From NCBI GenBank assembly GCA_947626905.1, contig CANQUE010000008.1:1-55129 (forward strand): 55,129 nt of DNA. The letters are read 5' to 3'. This stretch comes from an uncultured Oscillospiraceae bacterium (GTDB lineage: Bacteria; Bacillota; Clostridia; Oscillospirales; Oscillospiraceae). The position numbers and the translations under genes were made by a program. Under the pieces are notes generated by a model. It was not told where the DNA came from. It made no database searches and worked only from the letters and a program-made list of their open reading frames with translations. Shown here in pieces: positions 25,263-34,437 of the stretch (positions within the stretch are counted from its first letter, which is position 1; each line of letters starts with the position of its first letter).

Positions 25263-28200
25263 ATGCGGATGTGGAAAAGGATCTTGGCGCTGGCGCTGGT
25301 CTTCCTGTTTGCGATGAACAGCATGGGCATGGCGCTGCCCGCCCTGGCGGACGGCGAACCGGCGGAGACCGCCGGTCCCGCAGAGCGCTCTGCGGAGCCT
25401 TCGGCCGATGAGCCGAAGGCTGATGAGGACGTAGAGAACGATACAAATATAACTACAACGGACGAAGCCGCGCCCGGGGATGACCTGGGGGCGGGCTCCG
25501 GCGTTCCCGAGACCGGGGAGCAGGAGGGCGAGGCCCAGGCTCCCGGCCAGGAGGAGAACGACGGCGCGGACGCCGAGGGCCAGCCCACCGGGGAGCCGGA
25601 AGAGGGAATGAATAATATTCAGACCCCCGAGGACCCCGCCGAGGGCGACAAGGCTCCCGCCGAGGGCGAGGACCAGACCCAGGATGAGCCCGAGAGCGAG
25701 CCCAGCTATAACTTCGGCGGCGTCGAGGAGCCCAGCTTCGACGGCCAGATGCCCGCGGCGCCGAAGGAGGAGGGCGACTCCGGCGAGGACGGCGAGGACG
25801 AGGCGGCCCCCGGCGAGGGGGAGGAGCTGCCCCAGGGCGACGCCGGCGTGATGCTCATGTCCTATGAGGGCGACATCGAGGTGGAGACCGGCGGAAAGAT
25901 CGACCTGGGCGGCGGCGATGATAACGGGAACCACCAGTGGACGATCGATGACGGCAGTCTTGCCAAACTGAGCGCTACGAATAAACCCAAGGTGACTATA
26001 ACGGCGCTGGACAAAACAGGCAGCACGACGGTCACCCATACCTACACGGACAAGGACGGAAAGAACCACAAGGATACATACAAGCTGAAGATCGTCCAGC
26101 CGACCTCGAGTACGGTAACGTTCTATCTCTACCTTGAGATCAGCGGCGAGGCCAGCGACATATTGGATGAGTACGCTGCTACGCACCCGTCGGTGTTTTC
26201 TACCTCCAATGGCCTTTGGATCGCTGCCGGAAAGGTGGATGTGCCCAATCCGCTTCCTAACGGGAAGTACATTCCAGAACCTGCGGTTTTTTGGAATTTA
26301 GGATCACTTGGCGGTGGCCCGTTCAGTGGGCGTGAGAGGGCGTCCCAATCGGAGGTCAAGGCGTATATCGCCGAACACGCGTCTATCCAAATGCACCCGG
26401 ACGCCGCGGATCTGTGGGATCTTCCCGGATTTGACTTTAGCGGCATCGACTGGACGTCCGGCCAGATTACATACGGCTTTAACGCGGACGGCTATTATAG
26501 TGGCAGTGGCGAGAAGAGCAGCTGGCATGTTAATTTTACATATAATCTGGCTTCACAGTCCGATATCACGGTCAACTATCTGGACGCGGTCACAAAGCAA
26601 CCGATCGACGGCGTCACGCCTTACACCAGGGAGCAGGACATTAACACGGCCTACGACCTTGAGGCGGAAGGCCGGGTCAAGCGCACGGACATTGAGGACT
26701 ATGAGTGGGACCACACGGAAGGCGACCCGGTCGCTGGTACGGTTTCCGGCCGGGATATCGTCGTCAACGACTACTATAAGGTAAAGGATTGCACCGTCAC
26801 TTACAAGTCCAACGGCACCGCGCCCGTCGGCTACACCGATCCCGGCTCTGTTTCCTGCAAGAAGGGCACGGGGATCCAGATCGATTACCCCGAGATCAGT
26901 GGATATACGCGGGAGGGCAACGTATACACCAAGTACGACGAGCACGACAACGTGCTGGAAAAGTATACCTTCAGCGGCTGGAACAATGGGGGAGAGAACT
27001 TCAGCGGCAAAACGCTGAAAGTAGAAGGCGACGTCACCCTCACCGGCGAATGGACCCTGGTGGAGACCCATAAGCCGGAGGAGTACCAGCGGGATATCGT
27101 CGTCCAGTATGTGGACGGCAACGGCAATACGATCCACGCCCAGAAAACGGTCGGTCAAAAGTACGTAAATGAGACCTATAATGTGACTGGCCAGATCGAA
27201 ACCACCATCACAGGTTATAACGGGAACCAGTATGTCCTTAGAAAGACGGAAAACGCCTCGGGCAAGGTCAGTGGCGAGGGCGATGTCATCGTCACGGCCG
27301 TGTACGACATCGACCTGACCGGGGACGGCCAGGCGGACAAGGATCAGACCTTGAAAGTGGAGTTCAAGGGCAACGAGAAGGAGTATACCTATGACGGCGA
27401 GAGCCATGCGGCCGAAGGCTATACCATCACCGTATATGTGGACGACGTCCAGGTGTATGCGGGCCCGGCCGGCAGCGCTCCTGCCTGGCTGATGCGTGCG
27501 AGTTACAGCGGCGGCGTCGGCGGTCTGCGCATCACCGGAACGGACGCGGGCACCTATCCGTTGAAGCTGGACAGAAGCAACTGCAATGTGAAAACAAGGC
27601 AGAGCTTCAAGGCTACTGAAATCAGCACGGTGGACGGCCAGCTGAAGATCAACAAGCGGCCCATCACCATCACCATCCAGGGCACTGACGTAAACAAGCC
27701 CTATAACGGCGAGGAACAGAGCAACGCGGAGTTCACCGTGACGAAGCCCGATCTGGGCACCGAGATGCTGAATCGCGTTGTTTCCAGCCTGCAGGTGAAG
27801 GCCTTGACGGAGGCGGAGAAGAAAGCCGTCGCCGCCAGCGGCACCGACGCCGATACATACACGCAGACGCTGACGAGCCACACGTTCCAGCTGGAGGGCA
27901 CGAGCGCCAAGAACTTCGAGGTGACTTTCTCCGTCACCAACGGCACCCTCACCATCGACAAGGCCAAGGTCACCGTCCAGGCCAACGGCGGCAGCAAGGA
28001 ATACGACGGCAAGCCGCTGGAAGCGGAGGGCTATGCGGTCACCGGGGGCCAGTTCTTCGGCGACGATGAAAGCAACTACACCTTCACCGTGAGCGGCAGC
28101 CAGACCACCCCGGGCAGCAGCAACAGCACCGTGAAGTGCACCCCGAATGCCGGCATTCACGAGAACTACGAGATCACCACGAACGAGGGCACGCTGACGG

Positions 28201-31200
28201 TCACGGGCCGGAAGACCCCCTTCGAGATCACCGTCCAGGCCAAGTCGGACGAGGTCACCTATAACGGCGAGCCCCAGAAAGTGGACGGCTTTGATACGCT
28301 GACCTTTGAGCAGAACGGCGTGACCTTTGAGGTGGAGGGCCTGAGCGCCCACGCCGAGGGGACCGACGCGGACGAGTATCCCTCTGTGGTCCAGGGCGAC
28401 GCCATCGTGTACCAGACGGTGGACGGCGAGAAGGTCGACGTGACGAGCCAGTTCGCCGTGCATAAGGAGAACGGCAAGCTCACCATCAACAAGGCCTCCA
28501 TGACCGTAACGGTGACGGGGGAGACGATCGAGCAGCCCATTCCCTATGACGGGAATGACCACTCCGTAGAGAAATATACCGTATCGGCCCAGTGCGACAC
28601 CGTGGAGGCGCTGAAGGCCGGCCTGGAGATCGGGCTGGAGGACCTGGCGTCGGCGTACGGCGTGACTTTGACCGTGGAAGGCAACAAGGTCACGGGGACC
28701 AACCAGGGCGATTACGCTACTAAGATCCAGGCGGTGACCAACGATCCGAAGAACTATGACGTAACGGTCAACGTCGTGGACGGCGGCTTTACGATCCGCC
28801 CGGCTCTGGTGGGCGAGATCGAAGCCACCGTGAGCCTGGCTGGCTGGACCTATGGCGACGAGCCCAACGATCCGGCGTCCAGCGTGACCTGGGCGACGGG
28901 CGATCATGCCGGCCAGACGGTGACGGGATACGGCCCGGTCAAGTATACTTATTCCAGCGACGGCACGACTTGGTCCGACGAGGTGCCCACCGATGTCGGC
29001 GAGTACCTGGTCAGAGCCACCTGGGATGCCACGGCTGACGGCAACCTGCCCGCTAAGACCGCGCAGGTCCAGTTCTCCATCTCCCCGCGGGAGATCACCG
29101 TCCAGGCCCCGGATATGACCAAGGCCTCCGACGAGGCCGATCCGGCGGTGGACGCCAGCAAGGCGGTCATCACCGACGGCGAGGTGAAGGCGGGCGACGA
29201 TCTGGGCCTGACGTTCATCTATGAGGCACATGACAATGTGCCCGGCGTGAAAGAGGACGTCATCACCGGCATCGGCAGCAATCCCAACTACGATATCACT
29301 GTCCTGCCCGGCGACCTCACCATCGATCCCGTCATCACGGTGACGGTGGACAACGGCAGCGCGGATCATGATGCGCGGACCGTGGTGAAGTACAGCGAGG
29401 ACGGCGCGACCACCGTCACCTTCACGGCGGAGGAGGGCTATGCTCTGGATACCGTGACCGTGGACGGCGAGGCCGCGACGCTGAGCGAAGAGAATACCTA
29501 TACCTTCAACGACAACACAAAGAACCATGACATCCATGTGGTCTTCTCCCTGGATGAGACCGGCGACAAGGTCCCCGACCAGTACCAGGCGAAGGTGACC
29601 TATAAGATCGAGAACGGCACCTGGGCCGACAGCACCACGAAGGAAATCACCAAGGTGGTGGACCTGTATGAGCTGAAGGACGGCAAGTGGGAGAAGATCG
29701 CCGACGCCGACGTCGACATGAATCCCCCCACGGGGATGCAGCCCGCCAAGGGCTATGACAAAGAAACGGGCGCTTGGGATAAGGACCTGAAGGTCCCCGC
29801 CCCGGAAACGACCGTCACCTATACCTATTCCTTTAAGCTGCAGACGCACACCGTAACGGTGAAGTATGTGGATCAGAATGGGCAACCCATCGAGGGGAAG
29901 GCAGACGATACCTATTCCTTTGAGTACGGCGCGGACATCAGCGACGTGAAAGGGCCGGCGATTAATAGCACCTTCACTGCTGGCGGCAAGACCTACCGGG
30001 TCAGTAGTAAAGATAACTCGCTCCCCAACGAGATGGGCGAGGATGATCTGACCATCATCGTCCGTTGCTTCCTGCAGGTGACCGTGTCCTATGAATTCGC
30101 GGCGGGCAAGCCCGAGTCCTGGACGGCCCCCGAGGCGGCCACCATGGACGTGAACACGAAGTATACCGTTGACAGCGCCACGTATGAAGACGTGGTCAAC
30201 GGCAAGGTCAAGTACCACTTCGCCGGCTGGTACAAGGGCGATGAGAAGGTCGAGACCTTCGATGTCACGGAGGACACCACCCTCACCGGCAAGTGGGAAA
30301 CGATAGAGGCCCATGAGGTCAACTATCAGAACGCGCCCGGCAAGGATAACTGGGTGTTGAGTTCTTTCAGTGAGTTTGACCAGTACAAAGCCTGGCCCAA
30401 TGGCAAGGCCCGGTTCCCGGGCGACGTCTTCTCCATCAGTGAAGACGCCCCCGCCTGGACGGCCGAAAAGACGGTCACCGCAGTCGATGAGACCAACGGC
30501 AAGACCTATGCTTACACCTTCTCCGGCTGGTTCACGGACCCGGATTGCACGCAGCCGGCCGCGGACAAGCAGACCATGGCAGACGGGCTGATGACGTTCT
30601 ACGGCTACTGGACCAAAGAGCTGAAGAAGTACACCGTTACCGTCCAGTTCGTGGACGAGGACGGCAACACTCTGAACGCGAATGCATGGAGCGGGGAATT
30701 CGAGTCCGGCGCGACCTATGAAGTGCCCAAAGAAGCCATCCCCACCAGCATCCCTGGCCCCGATGGCGTCAGCTATGCCAAGGATAGGGTGGACGGTGCG
30801 CTCACCGGCACCATGCCCGCCGATGACGTGCATATCACGGTCTACTACTCCGTGGATAAGAACGGCGACGGCACCCCCGACAAGTACCAGATCACCGTGA
30901 AATACGAAGTGGTCAACGGCGCTTGGAACGACGGCGAGAAGGCGGACGTGGAGGTAGTGGTGACCCTGATGGAAGGCGGTAAGCCCTCCGAGACCGGCTC
31001 CGCCACCCTGACTCCTCCCGCGGTGGGCAATGAGCCCGATGATGGCTATAAGGCCGGCGCTTGGGGCGAACCGGCCCCCGGCACCGTGACCGCGGACAAT
31101 GACGGCGACACCTACACCTACACCTATGAGAGGGACGACACCAAGACCCAGCCGACCTCCTACACGGTCACTTACACGATCGAGGGAGAGAATCCGGAAA

Positions 31201-34100
31201 CAGAAACCTTTACCGGCACCGACTGGGTGAACGAAAAGAACCCCCAGGTCGAGGTCACGAAAGAGATCGCCCCCGCGAATAAGTACGAGGGCTACAAGCT
31301 GGACGAGAGCAACCAGACGTATCCCGCCGTGGGCGAGAAGGTCGCCGATGGCAGCAATTTCACCGTCAACTATGTGAAGGACAAAGACGCTACCAAGCCC
31401 CTGACCTACACGGTGATATACCACAAGGACGGAGCAGAGGTAGAGAGAGAGTCTGCTTCCGTGGAGATCTGGGTGAACGCCAGCAGCGCGAAGGTGGAGC
31501 TGAGCAGCATCAATACCACCGATAAGTTCGGTGCGGATTGGCTCTTCGAGAGCGTCAGTCCTAAGCTGCCTGCCGAAGTCACCGAGGGCGGCGAGATCCA
31601 CGTGTACTACGTCAAGGACAGCAACCACGACAGTATTCCCGACAAGTACCAGTACACCGTGACTTATCATGTGGTCAACGGCGCCTGGGACGACGGCAAG
31701 GAAGCGGACGTGGAAGAGCTGGTGACTCTGCGGAACGCGAGCGGCGAGCTGGATCTCAACGGCTTCGACACGCTGGAGCCCCCCGCGGTGGGCCATGAGG
31801 CCAACGAAGGCTATAAGGCCGGCGATTGGGCCCCCGAGATCCCCGGCACGGTGAATATCAACAGCGACCGGGAGTATACATACACCTACGTGAAGGACAG
31901 CTTCACCGTCACCGTCCAGTTCGTGGACGAGGCCGGCAACCAGCTGGGCAATGCATGGAGCCAGGAATTCGAGTACGAGGCGCCCTATGAAGTGCCCGCG
32001 AACGTGATCCCCGACAGCTTCACCGGCCCCGACGGCATCAGCTATGCCAAGGATACGGTGGAAGGCGCGCTCAGCGGCACCATGCCCGCCGGTGACGTGA
32101 CCATCACGGTCACCTACTCCGCGGATAAAGAGGGCGACAAGATCCCCGACAAGTACCAGGCGACGGTGACCTACCGCATCGAGAACGGCACCTGGGACGG
32201 CACCGCGAAGGAAGACATCACCGAGGTGGTGGACCTGTATGAGCTGGTGGACGGCCAGTGGGTCGAGAAGACCGGCGTCACCCTGGCGAAGGTCCCCACG
32301 GAGATGCGGGCCGACGAGGGCTATACGGGCGGCGCTTGGGACAAGGAACCGGTGGTCCCCGCCGCGGGAACGACTGTCACCTACACCTATTCCTATGCGC
32401 TGCAGGAGCACACCGTAACGGTCCAGTACGTGGACGAGGCGGGCACTGTGCTCAAGAGCGACGAACCCCAGACCTTCCAGTACGGCAAAGAGTACAATAT
32501 GACCGTTCCGGCCGTAGGCGACAAGTTCCAGGCCAACGGGAAGAACTATCTGGTCGACAGCTTTGACGCGACCGACTTCACAGGCACCATGGGCACGGAG
32601 GACGTGGTCATCACCGTCCAGTGCAAGCTGGAGGAGTACATCGTCACCCTGAATCTGGCGGAAGAGGGCACTGACGAGGTGCTTGAAACCAAGGAGCTGG
32701 ACACCACCAATGGCGGCGAGTATACCGTGACGGAAGATAACGCGCCTGATTCCCTGCCGCATGGCGATCACAATTACACCCGGGTCACTGAAGTGCCCAT
32801 CACCGGCACGACCCAGGAAAACGCGGAAGTGACCGTGTACTACGCCCTGGACGACATGGGCGAGGGCGGCGAACCCGACGGCACCCCCGACAAGTACCAG
32901 GTGGAGATCATCTACCGGGCTGAGGGCGAGGGCACCGTGACCCCCGAGGGTTCCCAGATCATCACCTTTGCGGACGGCGCCACCAGCGGTCCCGTGGAGG
33001 CCAAGTCCGAGGCCCAGCCCAGCGGAGGCTATGCTTTCGATCGCTGGACCAAGGATGACGCGAAGATCGAGGCCGAGGCGCAGCTGAGCGACAGCTTCGT
33101 AAGCGAAGGCGGCAAGACCTATACATACGTGGCCTACTTCGACGAGGACAACATGGGCGAGCCGGACGGCAGCACCGATCCCGAGAACCCCACGCCTGAT
33201 CCCGATCCCACCCAGCCCGACGCCGGCGACGGCATCCCCGACAAGTACCAGGCGAAGATCGCCTACCGGGCCGAGGGCAACGGCACCGTGACCCCCGCGG
33301 GCAGCGCCACAGTCACCTTCGAGGGCGGCGCTGAGAGCGGCACGGTGAACGTCCAAGCCACGGCGACTGCCGCCAGCGGCTATCGGTTCAGCCACTGGGA
33401 TCTGAACGGCGAGACCATCGAGTCCGGCAGCGAGCTGACCTATGCGCTGGAGGCGGAGGGCAATAACGTCTACGTGTTCACCGCCCACTTCGTGATCGTG
33501 AATATCCCGTCGATCGATCCCACCGATCCCGGCGACCCGGATAACCCCGAAAACCCGGAGAACCCGACCGATCCCACCGATCCTACGGACCCGACCGATC
33601 CCGACAATCCCGACAACCCGGACAATCCGGACAATCCGGATAACCCCGACAACCCGGACAATCCCACGAACCCGGACAATCCCACCAACCCGGATACCCC
33701 CGACACCCCGCCCGCGCCGGTGAACCCGGATGACCCCGCCGGCCCCGCCGGCCCCGAAGGTCCTGACGGCCCCGACGCTCCCGCGCCGGACGCGCCGGAA
33801 GGCCCCGACGCCCCCGCCTCTGTGGAGGTAGAGATCGGGGAGAACGATACGCCTCTGGCCGACCTGCCCGTGCTGCCCGATCAGGGCGATCAGGCCGATC
33901 AGCCCGATTATGAGCTGTACGAGGAAGCGGAGATAGACGAGAACGAGACCCCGCTGGGCCTGCTGGACAACGTCCAGAACTGCTGCATCCTGCACTTCAT
34001 CCTCATGCTGGCGGCCCTGCTGGTGGCGGTGTATTACACCCACGATCAGAAAAAGCGCCAGGCCCGTGAGTTCCAGGTCCGCAGCGAGCTGGCCGAGTAA
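25263..34100 (+). CDS. Giant modular surface protein (adhesin-like)
   Basis: A 2945-residue secreted protein. GGAGGA at 25250-25255 sets the start at ATG 25263, giving a signal peptide to about residue 29 (ALPALA). Then: a Glu/Asp/Pro-rich region to about 195; an Ig-like module (about 205-280); MucBP-like modules (DITVNYLDAVTKQPIDG; DIVVQYVDGNGNTI); an InlB-type repeat (YTFSGWNNGGENF); MBG-like modules (about 700-1360; ITVQAKSDEVTYNGEPQKV type); alternating MucBP/InlB-like modules joined by repeated D.xGDxxPDKYQ units; a DNP repeat (about 2760-2820); and a C-terminal helix NCCILHFILMLAALLVAVYY followed by a KKRQAREF tail. There is no LPXTG. Probably mediates adhesion to host or other cells; the ligand is unknown. 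Confidence 0.9.
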   Translation: MRMWKRILALALVFLFAMNSMGMALPALADGEPAETAGPAERSAEPSADEPKADEDVENDTNITTTDEAAPGDDLGAGSGVPETGEQEGEAQAPGQEENDGADAEGQPTGEPEEGMNNIQTPEDPAEGDKAPAEGEDQTQDEPESEPSYNFGGVEEPSFDGQMPAAPKEEGDSGEDGEDEAAPGEGEELPQGDAGVMLMSYEGDIEVETGGKIDLGGGDDNGNHQWTIDDGSLAKLSATNKPKVTITALDKTGSTTVTHTYTDKDGKNHKDTYKLKIVQPTSSTVTFYLYLEISGEASDILDEYAATHPSVFSTSNGLWIAAGKVDVPNPLPNGKYIPEPAVFWNLGSLGGGPFSGRERASQSEVKAYIAEHASIQMHPDAADLWDLPGFDFSGIDWTSGQITYGFNADGYYSGSGEKSSWHVNFTYNLASQSDITVNYLDAVTKQPIDGVTPYTREQDINTAYDLEAEGRVKRTDIEDYEWDHTEGDPVAGTVSGRDIVVNDYYKVKDCTVTYKSNGTAPVGYTDPGSVSCKKGTGIQIDYPEISGYTREGNVYTKYDEHDNVLEKYTFSGWNNGGENFSGKTLKVEGDVTLTGEWTLVETHKPEEYQRDIVVQYVDGNGNTIHAQKTVGQKYVNETYNVTGQIETTITGYNGNQYVLRKTENASGKVSGEGDVIVTAVYDIDLTGDGQADKDQTLKVEFKGNEKEYTYDGESHAAEGYTITVYVDDVQVYAGPAGSAPAWLMRASYSGGVGGLRITGTDAGTYPLKLDRSNCNVKTRQSFKATEISTVDGQLKINKRPITITIQGTDVNKPYNGEEQSNAEFTVTKPDLGTEMLNRVVSSLQVKALTEAEKKAVAASGTDADTYTQTLTSHTFQLEGTSAKNFEVTFSVTNGTLTIDKAKVTVQANGGSKEYDGKPLEAEGYAVTGGQFFGDDESNYTFTVSGSQTTPGSSNSTVKCTPNAGIHENYEITTNEGTLTVTGRKTPFEITVQAKSDEVTYNGEPQKVDGFDTLTFEQNGVTFEVEGLSAHAEGTDADEYPSVVQGDAIVYQTVDGEKVDVTSQFAVHKENGKLTINKASMTVTVTGETIEQPIPYDGNDHSVEKYTVSAQCDTVEALKAGLEIGLEDLASAYGVTLTVEGNKVTGTNQGDYATKIQAVTNDPKNYDVTVNVVDGGFTIRPALVGEIEATVSLAGWTYGDEPNDPASSVTWATGDHAGQTVTGYGPVKYTYSSDGTTWSDEVPTDVGEYLVRATWDATADGNLPAKTAQVQFSISPREITVQAPDMTKASDEADPAVDASKAVITDGEVKAGDDLGLTFIYEAHDNVPGVKEDVITGIGSNPNYDITVLPGDLTIDPVITVTVDNGSADHDARTVVKYSEDGATTVTFTAEEGYALDTVTVDGEAATLSEENTYTFNDNTKNHDIHVVFSLDETGDKVPDQYQAKVTYKIENGTWADSTTKEITKVVDLYELKDGKWEKIADADVDMNPPTGMQPAKGYDKETGAWDKDLKVPAPETTVTYTYSFKLQTHTVTVKYVDQNGQPIEGKADDTYSFEYGADISDVKGPAINSTFTAGGKTYRVSSKDNSLPNEMGEDDLTIIVRCFLQVTVSYEFAAGKPESWTAPEAATMDVNTKYTVDSATYEDVVNGKVKYHFAGWYKGDEKVETFDVTEDTTLTGKWETIEAHEVNYQNAPGKDNWVLSSFSEFDQYKAWPNGKARFPGDVFSISEDAPAWTAEKTVTAVDETNGKTYAYTFSGWFTDPDCTQPAADKQTMADGLMTFYGYWTKELKKYTVTVQFVDEDGNTLNANAWSGEFESGATYEVPKEAIPTSIPGPDGVSYAKDRVDGALTGTMPADDVHITVYYSVDKNGDGTPDKYQITVKYEVVNGAWNDGEKADVEVVVTLMEGGKPSETGSATLTPPAVGNEPDDGYKAGAWGEPAPGTVTADNDGDTYTYTYERDDTKTQPTSYTVTYTIEGENPETETFTGTDWVNEKNPQVEVTKEIAPANKYEGYKLDESNQTYPAVGEKVADGSNFTVNYVKDKDATKPLTYTVIYHKDGAEVERESASVEIWVNASSAKVELSSINTTDKFGADWLFESVSPKLPAEVTEGGEIHVYYVKDSNHDSIPDKYQYTVTYHVVNGAWDDGKEADVEELVTLRNASGELDLNGFDTLEPPAVGHEANEGYKAGDWAPEIPGTVNINSDREYTYTYVKDSFTVTVQFVDEAGNQLGNAWSQEFEYEAPYEVPANVIPDSFTGPDGISYAKDTVEGALSGTMPAGDVTITVTYSADKEGDKIPDKYQATVTYRIENGTWDGTAKEDITEVVDLYELVDGQWVEKTGVTLAKVPTEMRADEGYTGGAWDKEPVVPAAGTTVTYTYSYALQEHTVTVQYVDEAGTVLKSDEPQTFQYGKEYNMTVPAVGDKFQANGKNYLVDSFDATDFTGTMGTEDVVITVQCKLEEYIVTLNLAEEGTDEVLETKELDTTNGGEYTVTEDNAPDSLPHGDHNYTRVTEVPITGTTQENAEVTVYYALDDMGEGGEPDGTPDKYQVEIIYRAEGEGTVTPEGSQIITFADGATSGPVEAKSEAQPSGGYAFDRWTKDDAKIEAEAQLSDSFVSEGGKTYTYVAYFDEDNMGEPDGSTDPENPTPDPDPTQPDAGDGIPDKYQAKIAYRAEGNGTVTPAGSATVTFEGGAESGTVNVQATATAASGYRFSHWDLNGETIESGSELTYALEAEGNNVYVFTAHFVIVNIPSIDPTDPGDPDNPENPENPTDPTDPTDPTDPDNPDNPDNPDNPDNPDNPDNPTNPDNPTNPDTPDTPPAPVNPDDPAGPAGPEGPDGPDAPAPDAPEGPDAPASVEVEIGENDTPLADLPVLPDQGDQADQPDYELYEEAEIDENETPLGLLDNVQNCCILHFILMLAALLVAVYYTHDQKKRQAREFQVRSELAE
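33517..33711 (+). repeat. Pro-Asn-Asp coding minisatellite in the adhesin
   Basis: Tandem 9-base units of the GACAACCCG/GACAATCCG and GATCCCACC type encode runs of DNP and DPT. They form a rigid stalk before the membrane helix. Short near-identical units are prone to length change by slippage. Confidence 0.85.
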
Positions 34101-34127
34101 CAACAACACGAACGGGAGGATATGACG

Positions 34128-34304
34128 ATGCATCAGTATTTCCATACGACTTTCGGCTTCTGCCTGTGGGACCTGGCCGCGCTGGTGGCGCTGGTCGCCA
34201 TGATCGTGGTGCTCGTGGTGCATGGGGCGAAGCAGCGCAAACGGGAACGGGACTTTGAAGATGAGCTGAGCGAGAAGATCGCCAGCGAGCACAAAGCTCC
34301 GTAA
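34128..34304 (+). CDS. Small membrane protein paired with the adhesin
   Basis: A 58-residue protein. GGAGGA at 34115-34120 favours ATG 34128 (7-base spacing) over an ATG at 34122, which would leave only one base. Layout: short N-terminus MHQYFHTTFGFCLW, one helix DLAALVALVAMIVVLVVHG, then a basic-acidic tail (KQRKRERDFEDELSEKIA). The helix plus KxRxRxF...ELxE tail resembles the end of the adhesin just upstream, suggesting a shared membrane partner or a helper of anchoring (inference). It lies 27 bases after the adhesin stop and before a terminator-like hairpin. Confidence 0.75.
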   Translation: MHQYFHTTFGFCLWDLAALVALVAMIVVLVVHGAKQRKRERDFEDELSEKIASEHKAP

Positions 34305-34318
34305 GACAACAATCCAAC

Positions 34319-34354
34319 GGCCGCCCGGTATCCACCGGGCGGCCCTGTGTTTTG
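34319..34354 (+). terminator. Terminator of the adhesin operon
   Basis: GGCCGCCCGGT pairs with ACCGGGCGGCC (11 bp, 4-base loop), followed by a loose T-rich stretch ending TTTT. Confidence 0.75.
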
Positions 34355-34369
34355 GCGGCGCCATTTCGA

Positions 34370-34398
34370 TTGACAAATGCTGGAACGTATTATATCAT
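34370..34398 (+). promoter_or_regulatory. Predicted sigma-A promoter of the c-di-GMP/phosphorelay cluster
   Basis: Perfect TTGACA (34370-34375), a 17-base spacer and TATCAT (34393-34398), 39 bases before the GTG start. Confidence 0.75.
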
Positions 34399-34437
34399 GA
34401 AGGCATATGGTGAATCCACATCGAAAGGGGCGCGCCG

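Noticed and set aside
33517-33711. CRISPR array
   Set aside because: The short periodic units are in frame within a coding gene and there are no spacers or cas genes.
33940-34000. LPXTG or NPQTN sortase signal at the adhesin C-terminus
   Set aside because: LPVLPDQ and NVQNCC are the nearest strings; neither has the required Thr-Gly or Thr-Asn after the proline-x pair.
26553-34376. A minus-strand open frame of over 2600 codons opposite the giant adhesin
   Set aside because: It is a composition shadow: His/Val/Leu/Gly-rich with no domain, no signal and no ribosome binding site. The plus strand shows a signal peptide and modular repeats.
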